A stretch of 64,000 nucleotides of DNA. Origin: Dictyobacter arantiisoli. GTDB taxonomy: Bacteria; Chloroflexota; Ktedonobacteria; Ktedonobacterales; Ktedonobacteraceae. Positions 9,044-18,090 of the stretch are shown in pieces. The stretch is from positions 62,001 to 126,000 of the forward strand of contig NZ_BIXY01000004.1 of the NCBI RefSeq assembly GCF_008326305.1. The letters run 5' to 3'. The position numbers and the translations under genes are program-made. A model generated the notes under the pieces. That model worked only from the letters and a program-made list of their open reading frames with translations, made no database searches and had not been told where the DNA came from. Every line of letters starts with the position of its first letter. Within the stretch, counting starts at the first letter, position 1.

Positions 9044-10024
9044 ATGCGAGCTGATCGGTTACTTTCTTTGCTGTTATTGTTGCAGGTTCATCGACGTATC
9101 ACGGCCCGTGAGCTGGCTGAGCGTCTGGAAGTCTCTGAGCGGACCATTCATCGTGATATGGAGGCTCTGAGTATGGCAGGTATTCCTGTTGTGGCTGAGC
9201 GTGGCTCCTGTGGCGGCTGGAGCCTGCTAGAAGCCTATCGTACCAATCTGAATGGCCTGACCGAGCCTGAAATACAATCCCTCTTTCTAACCAGGCCGGT
9301 GCAACTGTTGACTGATCTAGGATTGCATAAGGCGGCGGAGGAGGCATCCCTGAAGCTATTTGTGGCTTTACCACAGCGGCAACGCCAGGATGCTGAATAT
9401 GTCAGCCAGCGTATTTACATTGACGCGACAAGCTGGCATCAGCGCGAGGAGGCAGTGCCCGCATTATCAATCTTGCAGCAGGCGCTCTGGCAGGAACGGA
9501 AAGTGCACTTTACCTATCCTCGTGGTACCACGCTGGTTGAGCGTCTGGTTGATCCATTGGGCCTGGTTGCCAAAGGGAGTGTCTGGTATCTGGTTGCGGG
9601 CGTTGAGGGGCAGATGCGTAGCTATCGTGTGTCGCGTATTCAGGATGTTTCTCTTTCTGATCAATCATTTGTACGTCCCATAGCTTTTGATCTGGCAGCA
9701 TTCTGGCGGCAGTCATCGCAGAATTTCCAGGCCACTTTGCCCTGTTATCATGTCCTGCTGCGTGCTGCTCCTGAGGCAGTCGAGCGTATCTATAGCGCCA
9801 GCCGACTCTTTCGTATTGGGCAGGTAGCTGAGGCGGATGAAGCCGGATGGATCACCTTCAAGCTCCGTTTTGAAACGTCTCATGAAGCCTGTGCCGCTAT
9901 TATTAGTTTTGGCGCAGGTGTAGAGATCCTTGATCCACTAGAATTGCGTGTACAGATACTGCAATTAGCCCAAAGCGTGGTTGAACACTATTGGAGCGCA
10001 ACTGAGATTGAATGTCGCGAGTAG
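9044..10024 (+). CDS. HTH/WYL-domain transcriptional regulator (YafY type)
   Basis: A 326-residue DNA-binding regulator. Residues 1-60 form a winged HTH_11 fold (ITARELAERLEVSERTIHRDMEAL). The middle holds a WYL ligand-sensing domain (QERKVHFTYPRG, DPLGLVAKGSVWYLVAG, YRVSRIQDV), and a C-terminal WCX-type extension follows. It lacks membrane segments and acts in the cytosol. ATG 9044 has GGAGG upstream. The divergent M20 gene and the downstream YjbQ gene are the likeliest targets, but the roughly 200-bp intergenic region shows no clear large operator, so this is inference. The effector is unknown. Confidence 0.9.
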   Translation: MRADRLLSLLLLLQVHRRITARELAERLEVSERTIHRDMEALSMAGIPVVAERGSCGGWSLLEAYRTNLNGLTEPEIQSLFLTRPVQLLTDLGLHKAAEEASLKLFVALPQRQRQDAEYVSQRIYIDATSWHQREEAVPALSILQQALWQERKVHFTYPRGTTLVERLVDPLGLVAKGSVWYLVAGVEGQMRSYRVSRIQDVSLSDQSFVRPIAFDLAAFWRQSSQNFQATLPCYHVLLRAAPEAVERIYSASRLFRIGQVAEADEAGWITFKLRFETSHEACAAIISFGAGVEILDPLELRVQILQLAQSVVEHYWSATEIECRE

Positions 10025-10127
10025 CCTGGCCGTAGGATGGATATTATATGCTACAATCTGGTTGAAACTTTTAGCGGTATACTGTACCTGTCTATTTATA
10101 GAGGTGGAGGACTATATCGAAGCGCCA

Positions 10128-10517
10128 ATGAAAACACTACAAATTCGTACACAAAAAAAAGATGAGATTGTGGATATCACCGATACGGTTGAAGCATATA
10201 TGCAGCGTGTGAAAGATGAGAGTGGCATTTGTATGCTCTTCGTAGCTCACACCACTTGTGCAATCACTACCGCGGACCTTGATCCCGGCACCGATCTGGA
10301 TTTTCTGGATGCCTTGAGAAATATCCTCCCGGATCTCAATTATCGCCATCCACATGATCCTGAGCATACGCCCGACCATATTTTATCTTCAATCATTGGC
10401 CCCTCACTGGTCATACCATATACCAATCGCCGCCTGCTCCTTGGGATCTGGCAGCGCATCGTTCTGGTTGAACTTGATGGTCCACGACAACGCTCAGTGC
10501 AAATCTCCTGCTTCTAG
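10128..10517 (+). CDS. YjbQ family protein (UPF0047)
   Basis: A small 129-residue single-domain protein of the YjbQ/UPF0047 family, whose members fold as a beta-barrel trimer. Some have been reported to act as a secondary thiamine-phosphate synthase. Family marks seen are the FVAHTTCAIT block with its conserved Thr-Thr-Cys, PDLNYRHPHDPEHTPDH with paired His residues, and LGIWQRIVLVELDGPR near the end. The start at 10128 is preferred over upstream in-frame ATGs because GAGGTGGAGG lies ahead of it and homologues begin here. It follows the WYL regulator in the same direction after about 100 bases, so the two may be co-transcribed. Confidence 0.88.
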   Translation: MKTLQIRTQKKDEIVDITDTVEAYMQRVKDESGICMLFVAHTTCAITTADLDPGTDLDFLDALRNILPDLNYRHPHDPEHTPDHILSSIIGPSLVIPYTNRRLLLGIWQRIVLVELDGPRQRSVQISCF

Positions 10518-11248
10518 TGTTTGAGACATTATTAGAATTAACTAATGCCAGTCATGATTCTAGAGCTGGATCTGCTCTCCGGATCGCATCTACGTTTTAT
10601 TCGGTATGATTAGACCTTTTAATAAAGTGTTTGATTCCCATGGCCTCCATGGTCTCTGTGCATGAGTTTTCGCACCTGCTGGCAGGCGCGCCGGCGCCTG
10701 CCAGCAGGTGAGCAGCAAGATCCCGATGGTGATGGGAATCAAACACTTTGTATAAGCTTTCAGGTAAGGAAATTCGTTCTCAAATTTTGTATTTTTGGAT
10801 ATAATAGTAATAAAATCGTTTTGAAATAGAAAAGCAACAAATTATCATTGGGATAGCTGGAGTAAGCAAACAAAGAAATTGCGGGGCGGAATTGGTATGA
10901 TGAAATATTGATGATTTGAAAATCATATGGTATCTTCACACATTAAGGGAAAAGATACCATAGCTCTCTTGTAGCTATTTATCTCTAGCTGAGCAATGAG
11001 CTGTGCCCACCCGCCTGTGTGCCAGTCGGTCGGATGAGTAGCTGAATACGTTATTAGCCACATTGTACTAGTAAATAGGCCGCTAGTGATAAATAACGTC
11101 CATAAAGCGAATACTATATAGAGCATGCTGTAGATACTTAGCGTAGAATGGAGCTCAGGCAGCCAGTAGCTCCCAAATCTTTTCCTGCATAAGTTGAAAA
11201 TTGTGGCGTGCAATGCAGGTATGGACCCGGAACAGAGGAGGGTGCGGC
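10518..11248. other. Intergenic region with a nested palindrome
   Basis: No supported gene lies in this stretch. It holds the 126-bp nested palindrome described separately, then AT-rich DNA (10760-10930), then the leader of the large regulator with a good AGAGGAGG site just before 11249. A 96-residue minus-strand frame here has a hydrophobic stretch but no ribosome-binding site. Confidence 0.5.
10624..10749. repeat. Nested palindromic element
   Basis: Outer perfect 17-bp arms at 10624-10640 (AAAGTGTTTGATTCCCA) and 10733-10749 enclose a second, GC-rich perfect 17-bp inverted repeat at 10673-10689 and 10694-10710 (CACCTGCTGGCAGGCGC) with a 4-base loop. It follows the YjbQ stop by about 100 bases. 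It may be a small non-autonomous element or a transcription-end structure. It has no T-run. Confidence 0.8.
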
Positions 11249-14200
11249 ATGACGCAGCCGAGCAAGATCACCTACCATCAACAAGTGACATATTGTGGGA
11301 AGCCACGTTGTCGCAGGTGTCAAGAAGGAATTGGTCATGGGCCCTATTGGTATGCCTATCAGACCATCGATGGACGGACTACGCGTAAGTATATCGGCAA
11401 GCATCTTCCTCCCGATGTGCAGGCGTCGTTGGATACACCATCTATCACCACAGGAGATAGTGCTATGGCGTCAAACATCTCTACGCTTTCGTCTCGCATC
11501 TCGCGTTCAACATCGGGTGTCGATGGAGAGAATGTGGTGCTGCGTATCTCGACTCTCGGGCAGTTTCGCCTGGAGCAACGGGATCAGACACGTAGCCGTC
11601 AGAAAAAGCGGAACGATTGGAGTGTGGTGAATGATACTGCCTGGCAGAAGCGTTCTGCGCGTGCCTTGCTGGCTTATCTGATTTGCTGTCCCGGGCGTAG
11701 CGCGAATCGCTCTCAGGCGCTGGTGGCGCTCTGGCCCAACGACGATTTGAATGTCGCTAACGGTAAATTAAACGACGCCCTTACTTCTCTGCGCCGTGCC
11801 CTTGGGCATCCCTCCGTCAAGGCTGATCAGAAGACGCCACCGACCACCAGTGAGCGCCTTTTGACAGATGGGGACTGGTTTACCCTGGCCGGCCAGAAGC
11901 ATATCTGGATTGATATCGACGAATTCGAACGTTTAACTGCTCAAATCGAGCAAGCTGACGATCAACTCCCCGACTATGAGGACGTGCTCCAGCATGCCAT
12001 CGCGCTCTATCATGGTGATTTTTTGCCTGAGGAACGCACGGCTGAATGGTCGACGGCGTTGCGGCAACGCTTGCGCCGGAAGTGGGCCGATTTGCTGTTG
12101 AAATCGTCCAGCCTGTATATCACACGTAAGGATTATACCAACGCGATCAATGTCTTAAATAATTTGCTGATCAAAGATCCAACCAATGAACTGGCGATTC
12201 AGCAGTTGATTAGAGTTCTGATCCATCAGCGACGGCGCGTCGAAGCCATTCAAGCGTATCGAAGTTTTGCCGATACGTTGCAGCGTGATTATAAAGCGCA
12301 TCCTTCCATCGAGACGCGCGCCCTGTATGATGCGATCCGTTCAGGGCGGACGCTCGATATTCAGGCATTGACAGATGCTACTGCCCCGTTACCCCTGGAA
12401 GAGGCTGAAGAGCGTGAGAAACCTCGCCCCTCCTCAAAAGAGGAAGCGCGTGCGCATCACCTTGTGATGCCTCTGCCATCCAGCGCGCAGATTGGACGCC
12501 GCCATCATAGTCCTCTCGTCGGACGTGATACCGAGTTGCAGATGATGCGCGCCCTCTTGCGACAGATTGAGCAGAATGCGCGTTTACAAATGGTCGGTTC
12601 GCGTCGCCTGTCCGGTATTCCATTGGATACCCAGCGGCAGCCGCAACTGCTCTTGCTTAAAGGGGGTGTGGGGATTGGCAAGACGCGTCTGGCGGAGGAA
12701 TTGGGGCGCGACGCCCAGCACAATGGTTGGAACATTGTCTGGAACCGTGTCTATCAACAGGAGAGTGGTATCCCCTATCGTGTCTGGATCGAGGCTCTGC
12801 GTAAGATTTTGATCGCTGAATCCAGCGTGCTCTCCTTACTGAATATTGAGGCGGTACGCGCTCTGGCAACCCTCCCCGGCCTGCTGGATACTCTGCACAC
12901 GGATATCGATGTCAGCCTGTCACCACATATCTTGATGCCTGAGCAGTCCAAATATACGCTCTACACGGCAATCAGCGAGCTTCTCAAGCTAGCCAGTGAG
13001 CATGGACCTCTCTTGATTGTACTGGATGATATTCAGTGGGTGGATGTGAGTAGCTATGAATTATTGGGACATCTGGCCCGCCAATTGACTGGCTATGGAA
13101 TTGCCTTTCTCGCTACCTGTCGCGATGGAGAAGCGTCACTGGCTTCTACGCATGCCTTTGGCCGGCTGATCCTGGAAATGCAGCGCGAGCATACTATCCA
13201 GCCAATCGAGGTGCAGCCTCTTTCGCCTGAGCATATCAAACAGCTTGTCACCAATTTATCGGATGCGGCAGCGGTAACTGATGTATCGGAACATCGGGTA
13301 GAAAATATTCAGCAACGAGCTTCCGGCAATCCACTGTTTGCCGAAGAACTGATTCATGCCCCATCCTCTAACAAGCTGCCTGAGAATGTGATGGAAGCGT
13401 TGAGCTATCACATGAAACGCTTGAGTACACAATGCCACGAGCTGCTGATTCATGCATCGATCCTGGGGGGCTCTTTTGAAATGCCAGTCTTGTGCGCACT
13501 GGAAACGGGCTCTGAAATTGATGAGGACGATTCTATGCTCACCTTGATTGAAGAGGCGCTCAAGGAAGGTGTCGTGACAACTGAAGGCAGCGGCACGCGC
13601 ATCACCTATCATTTCTGGCATCCTTTATTGGTGGAATTATTATACGACGATCCTCATTTGTCCCTATTTCGACGCGCCCGTCTGCATCAACGCGCGGCAG
13701 ATGTGATTGTGCGCATTAACCGTGGGCGCGAAGAAGAGGTTGCCGCGACGGTGACACGGCATCTAGAACTGGCTGGAGCCGAGGCGGCGCAGATTGCCTA
13801 TTATGCTGAACTGGCTGGAAATAGCGCCTATCGTGTCTCTGCCTTTGCTGAGGCCGCCTCCTATTATCAAAAGGCGGTCGGCTATCTCGAAAAAGAAGGT
13901 GCGCATGAAACTCCTTCTTATCTGATGCTGCTGGAGCGTCTGGCGGAATGTGAGATTACCAGCGATGGTGATTATGCCCAGGCGCGTAAACTGTTTGAAC
14001 GCGTACTGAAGCTGCGCAATCAGATAAAATCTGCGGATGATACCCTGGCTGAAATCCAGATTCAGGCACTGCTCTGGGATCAGATTAGCTGGACGTGGCG
14101 CTATCAAGGCAATATCTGGCAAGCATGGGAGTGTATTGCGCAGGAAGAAAAGCTCTTGCAACAAGCACAGGTCGTCGGAGGGCCAGTACTCTCACGCTTG

Positions 14201-15157
14201 TATTATACGCAGAGCAATCTTTATAATCTGGAAGGTCACTGTGAACAGGCTTTACAAATGGCACAGCAGGCGCTTACCCTCTTTGAAGCTGATCAGAAAC
14301 AGCGTTCGTTACCTGTAATCACAGGACGGCAGCTCTGCAAAACGCAGACGCAGCGTATTATTGAGGGTTATCCCGATCTACTGGGTCGCTTACAGCGCCA
14401 TGTGGGTGCAGTGGCAGTCTTTATGGGCCAGCTTCGCCAGGCTCTGGATTATCAGAACCGCGCCCTTGTCTTTTCGGAACAGTATAAAGAATTGCGGCAG
14501 ATTGCGCATGTTTCCTCAAATATCGGTTTTATTTATATTAAGATGGCTGATTATAAACAGGCGCAGGCAGTACTTCGGCGCGCTTTGCATCTGGCTGAAA
14601 GCGTCGGTGATCGAGCATTGTTATCGCTTGTTCTGAGCAATCTGGGCGAGTTAGATGCCGCCCAGGGCAATTTAGCGCAAGCTGAAGAGCAATATCGCAA
14701 GGCATTAGAACTGAAAGGCGATCCCGAATATACCAGCCGTTGGAATGCTGGCCTGGCTGGCGTGCTCCAGGCGCAGGGAAATTTGCGGCAGGCCACTACC
14801 TGTGTCTGTCAGGCCTTTTATGTCGCACGCTCCATGCAGAATGCTCCCTGTATGGGACAGGCATTAGTGGCGCTGGGCAACATACGTATTGCGCAGGCGC
14901 AGGATAGCACGATCAGCCAGCAGAAGCAATCCCGCTTGCTGGTTCTGGCACAAAAAGATATTCAATGGGCGCTGGCGTTAAAGGTGGAGGCTGAGACACG
15001 GATGAAAGGCAATCTGGCTCTGGCGCTGGTGGCGGCCTTACAGGGAAAAAGTCAGCAGGCGAGACAGGGATTCGAAGAGGTGTGCGCAGAGGCGCAGGGC
15101 TGCGAGTACATGCAGATTGTCACACATGCACAGGAACTCTTAGCGCGCTATTGCTAG
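11249..15157 (+). CDS. Large BTAD/STAND ATPase/TPR transcriptional regulator with Cys-rich N-terminus
   Basis: A 1302-residue regulator of the SARP/AfsR-like or MalT-like type. Residues 1-55 form an unusual short module with YCGKPRCRRCQEG, GHGPYWYAYQ and YIGKHL, resembling the CGKPxCRxC...HGPYWY motif of DUF6788-type proteins and probably binding zinc. A winged-helix DNA-binding domain (ALVALWPNDDLN, LNDALTSLRRAL) and a BTAD helical domain reach about residue 340. A STAND-class ATPase has the P-loop GVGIGKT with Lys478 and Walker B IVLDDIQW. The last 450 residues are TPR units. The start at 11249 is set by AGAGGAGG seven bases upstream. It is monocistronic and converges on a PP2C gene. The target genes and signal are unknown. 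Confidence 0.88.
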   Translation: MTQPSKITYHQQVTYCGKPRCRRCQEGIGHGPYWYAYQTIDGRTTRKYIGKHLPPDVQASLDTPSITTGDSAMASNISTLSSRISRSTSGVDGENVVLRISTLGQFRLEQRDQTRSRQKKRNDWSVVNDTAWQKRSARALLAYLICCPGRSANRSQALVALWPNDDLNVANGKLNDALTSLRRALGHPSVKADQKTPPTTSERLLTDGDWFTLAGQKHIWIDIDEFERLTAQIEQADDQLPDYEDVLQHAIALYHGDFLPEERTAEWSTALRQRLRRKWADLLLKSSSLYITRKDYTNAINVLNNLLIKDPTNELAIQQLIRVLIHQRRRVEAIQAYRSFADTLQRDYKAHPSIETRALYDAIRSGRTLDIQALTDATAPLPLEEAEEREKPRPSSKEEARAHHLVMPLPSSAQIGRRHHSPLVGRDTELQMMRALLRQIEQNARLQMVGSRRLSGIPLDTQRQPQLLLLKGGVGIGKTRLAEELGRDAQHNGWNIVWNRVYQQESGIPYRVWIEALRKILIAESSVLSLLNIEAVRALATLPGLLDTLHTDIDVSLSPHILMPEQSKYTLYTAISELLKLASEHGPLLIVLDDIQWVDVSSYELLGHLARQLTGYGIAFLATCRDGEASLASTHAFGRLILEMQREHTIQPIEVQPLSPEHIKQLVTNLSDAAAVTDVSEHRVENIQQRASGNPLFAEELIHAPSSNKLPENVMEALSYHMKRLSTQCHELLIHASILGGSFEMPVLCALETGSEIDEDDSMLTLIEEALKEGVVTTEGSGTRITYHFWHPLLVELLYDDPHLSLFRRARLHQRAADVIVRINRGREEEVAATVTRHLELAGAEAAQIAYYAELAGNSAYRVSAFAEAASYYQKAVGYLEKEGAHETPSYLMLLERLAECEITSDGDYAQARKLFERVLKLRNQIKSADDTLAEIQIQALLWDQISWTWRYQGNIWQAWECIAQEEKLLQQAQVVGGPVLSRLYYTQSNLYNLEGHCEQALQMAQQALTLFEADQKQRSLPVITGRQLCKTQTQRIIEGYPDLLGRLQRHVGAVAVFMGQLRQALDYQNRALVFSEQYKELRQIAHVSSNIGFIYIKMADYKQAQAVLRRALHLAESVGDRALLSLVLSNLGELDAAQGNLAQAEEQYRKALELKGDPEYTSRWNAGLAGVLQAQGNLRQATTCVCQAFYVARSMQNAPCMGQALVALGNIRIAQAQDSTISQQKQSRLLVLAQKDIQWALALKVEAETRMKGNLALALVAALQGKSQQARQGFEEVCAEAQGCEYMQIVTHAQELLARYC

Positions 15158-15321
15158 TTTGAATTTATAAAGAAATTTACCCGGATGTGTCAGGGAGGAG
15201 TCAGCCAGAGGAGCGTAATAGATAGCCATACTTCTATTTATAGATAATATTTTGTCTATTGGCGGAGACTGTCTCCATGGAAGTGTCAGCGCTCTGGAAT
15301 TTTAGCAGGTACGAGCTGGCT

Positions 15322-16224
15322 TTATCTTTGATTGACGCGTGCCACAATCGCTGTAATATTATCAATGCCACCCTGCGCATTTGCATACTCTACCAGACGG
15401 TAAACGCTCTCCTGGGGACCAAATTGTTCAACAATACTGGTGATTTCATTATCGTTAAGCATGCCACAGAGTCCATCGCTACACAGTACAAATGCGTCAC
15501 CCTCTTCTACTGGCTCAACAAAAATATCGACCTCTACTTCAGGAAAGGGCCCCAACGAACGAGTGATAATATTGCGCATTGAATGGCTCTGAGCTTCTTC
15601 CTCAGACATTTGTCCCATACGTACCTGTTCCGCAACCCAGGAATGATCCTGTGAGATCTGGCGTACATGACCCTTGCGTACCATATACGCACGGCTATCC
15701 CCTACATTGGCGACATAGGCTGTTTTGCCACGGAGCACCGCGACCACACAGGTTGTTCCCATACCACTATGCTCGGTATTTTCCGTGGCACGTTGATAAA
15801 TTGTGGCATTCGCATATTGGATCGCTCGTCGCAAGCTGGTTGGAATATCGGTATCAGCATCTTGATAGTACAGGGTGCATACAGTATCCACAGCGATCTC
15901 ACTGGCAACCTCACCCGCCGCATGCCCGCCCATGCCGTCCGCGACAATAAAGAGCGCGCCCTTGTTTTCGAGGAGCTGTTGATCTTTAGGAATTATATAC
16001 GCCACACTGTCTTCATTATGCTGGCGCTTCCGTCCGACATCGGTGCGTTGAGCGACCGTGAGGGCAAGTGGCCGCGTTCTTGGACCCCGCTGCTGTTGCG
16101 TGACGGAAGCTGGGTTAGAAGGCTTAAAAAAAAGCTGTTTGAAGCGAGAGACAACTCCATGCGACTGCTCTATGCGAGCCGAGGTGGATATATCATGAAT
16201 GGTATGCGAAGGAAATATCTCCAT
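15322..16224 (-). CDS. PP2C-type Ser/Thr protein phosphatase
   Basis: A 300-residue cytosolic metal-dependent phosphatase that reverses Ser/Thr phosphorylation. After a basic N-terminal tail of about 50 residues, the PP2C motifs appear in order: DVGRKRQHNEDS with the first metal Asp, FIVADGMGGHAAGE with the two-metal Asp-Gly pair, MGTTCVVAVL, VANVGDSRAY, LCSDGLCGML and GGIDNITAIV. All metal ligands are in place. GGAGAAG precedes the ATG. It has no membrane helix, unlike the PP2C near 24 kb. No cognate kinase is adjacent; the only kinase fold in the window (near 51 kb) looks inactive. Confidence 0.95.
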   Translation of the reverse strand: MEIFPSHTIHDISTSARIEQSHGVVSRFKQLFFKPSNPASVTQQQRGPRTRPLALTVAQRTDVGRKRQHNEDSVAYIIPKDQQLLENKGALFIVADGMGGHAAGEVASEIAVDTVCTLYYQDADTDIPTSLRRAIQYANATIYQRATENTEHSGMGTTCVVAVLRGKTAYVANVGDSRAYMVRKGHVRQISQDHSWVAEQVRMGQMSEEEAQSHSMRNIITRSLGPFPEVEVDIFVEPVEEGDAFVLCSDGLCGMLNDNEITSIVEQFGPQESVYRLVEYANAQGGIDNITAIVARVNQR

Positions 16225-16795
16225 TATGCTTCTCCAAATCCCATCATTGTTGGATACATGCTTGCTTGCTCGCTCTTACTGACCGATAGCGTAACAGCGG
16301 CCGACGTTTTATCCATATGAAGTGCAGAATAGCACAACTACCGCAATCCGCAAATTTCCAGACAGATCTCCTATTAAAAGGCAAGCGATCTTTCCTATTG
16401 TTGCTATCTATTTTTTTGTGCCTATAGTGAATATATCCGTAAAAAGAATAGTAATGGGAAAACAACCTCTTTGTCAAGACATCTGATTTTCTTATAGTTT
16501 GAGTCTTGGGCATTTTTGATAGAAAGCTAGCACACGCTTTTAGTAAGGACGTTCAAGTATACTAACGTCAATGAACGCAAAAATCTCTGCATTTTTATAC
16601 AAAAAGAGAGCTACATGCGCTATACAAGTATTCTATAGTCGTGCTTAAGGCTGTAATAGCAGGTCTGAGCACCGTTTAGCCTGTTGTAGACGATGATTAT
16701 TTTGTTTTAACCTGACGTTTTAACTATCTCAAAGTACTAATCGGCAACAGATACAGACCACTTGAATTGACGTATCCTGGTGGCCTGGTGGGTGG
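16225..16795. other. Intergenic region, no gene seen
   Basis: AT-rich spacer between two minus-strand genes. It should carry the PP2C promoter on the minus strand. I saw no convincing reading frame, strong hairpin or repeat-family copy in it. Confidence 0.45.
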
Positions 16796-17080
16796 CTATC
16801 CATGTTTATGTTGTTTGATACCAAAGATTATGGCCGCGATCCCGATCAAGGCAAGCAATCCGGCAATAATGAGAGGGCCGGAGAGTAGGATAAGCACATC
16901 GGATAGTGTTAAGTTAAGAGTAGGATGTGCTGATTTATACGAAGCATAGATGAACACGATATTGATAATGCAGAGAAAGGCCGCCCCGACGAGCGCCAGG
17001 CTGCCCCAGATGATATAACTCTGGCCGGGGGAAGCAACTCTGGCGAGAATATTTGATTGTTGCTTCTTTTGTTTACACAT
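16796..17080 (-). CDS. Small membrane protein with two or three helices
   Basis: A 94-residue protein of unrecognised family. A Lys/Gln-rich cytoplasmic start (MCKQKKQQ) is followed by a hydrophobic helix at about residues 22-48, a polar loop (SYKSAHPTLNL) and a long hydrophobic stretch at about 57-88 that ends in IKQHKHG. The coding call is supported by a strong AGGAGGAG site eight bases before the ATG and by the amphipathic pattern. It has no neighbours in an operon. Downstream of its start, on the other side, lies a repeat-rich block. The function is unknown. Confidence 0.7.
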   Translation of the reverse strand: MCKQKKQQSNILARVASPGQSYIIWGSLALVGAAFLCIINIVFIYASYKSAHPTLNLTLSDVLILLSGPLIIAGLLALIGIAAIIFGIKQHKHG

Positions 17081-17181
17081 GTGCTTTCTCCTCCTGTACG
17101 CTTACGATATCATACGATGTTTTATGTAATCATGCAACAGAGACCTCATCCATGCCTGCCCATGCGCGCCGTCGATTAACT

Positions 17182-17565
17182 CGTAGTGGCCCCTTCACGG
17201 GTGGAGCTAAACGACCAGCTTGCCACATTTGTATTTCTGGCGCGTCTTCGGGGCGAGATTTGCGGATTTCTCCACCCTTTACGGGCAATACCGCTTAAAT
17301 ACGGAGAATCATGAAGGGGATTGTAGGTGCGGCCCGACGTCGCAACGGAGGTCCGCTTTCCCGTTTCTCGTAAGACCATCTCGCTCCAATGCTCTCTCTA
17401 CTACGCCATGCTCTCCTGGTTGGGGTACGGATGCGGAGCTGCGGGAAAAGGAGTTTCGTACGATTCACGGGAAAGCGGGCCTCACTTGCGTTCGGGCCGC
17501 ACCTACGTTTTTCGTCAATATTCCTCTTGTTTAAGCGGTATTGCCCGTGAAGAGTGGCTGCTACG
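17182..17565. repeat. Repeat family A, locus 2: long-armed copy
   Basis: Outer ends are CGTAGTGG...CCTTCACGGG (from 17182) and CCCGTGAAG...CTACG (to 17565). Inside, 17278-17365 and roughly 17465-17551 are imperfect inverted copies of each other over about 85 bases. They share ACGGGCAATACCGCTTAAA, GGTGCGGCCCG and CGCTTTCCCG. GAGAATCATGA is at about 17304-17314. There is no open frame that looks coding, so it is a non-coding, MITE-like copy. Confidence 0.75.
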
Positions 17566-18090
17566 TTGGTTCGACGACCTTTGGCGGCGTGATTGTTGGA
17601 TATGGTGATGGACATCCAGAAAAATGACGATGTGCTCACTCAAAATAGTGTCACTCCACCTCAATCTGTAATGGCTTTCTAGCGACTCTCTGTTAGCGGG
17701 CACAGGCAATTTGGAGACGAATGCGCCCCGCTTCGCACCTGTATTTAGGTATACTTCTGACATGGGTATGTGAATGAGAACTTTGAAGGCGTATCGACAT
17801 TACCAGAATAACAGTTCGCTCATCGGGTGTTTCTGCTTTCTCGTAAGCATAACACGGTACACCGCTTCCTACCGCCTATGCGCTTTTGAAGGGCTTTGCT
17901 CCGGTCAGTCTGCGCTCTAGTCTGATCGAGCCATCTCACATATCCCTATCTTTATCCAGCACGATGACAAAGTTTTCCTTAAAAAGGTATATTTAAGCAT
18001 TTTATGATCTTTGGATCTTTTTTATAGACAGCGTTTGTATGCTATCAACCGTCGTTCAGGTTGCTTGAGGGGTTACGAGGTGTCATTGTT
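17566..18090. other. Intergenic region upstream of the EamA gene
   Basis: No gene is supported. The stretch probably carries the promoter for the four-gene plus-strand cluster that follows; TTTTTATAGA near 18019 is a possible -10 region. An SD-like ACGAGGTG sits at about 18075-18082. Confidence 0.45.

Noticed and set aside
10923-11213. 96-residue hydrophobic reading frame on the minus strand
   Set aside because: No ribosome-binding site and no family pattern; it overlaps the leader of the large regulator.
15667-16320. 217-codon open frame antisense to the soluble PP2C gene
   Set aside because: It is the shadow of a clear PP2C gene with all catalytic motifs.
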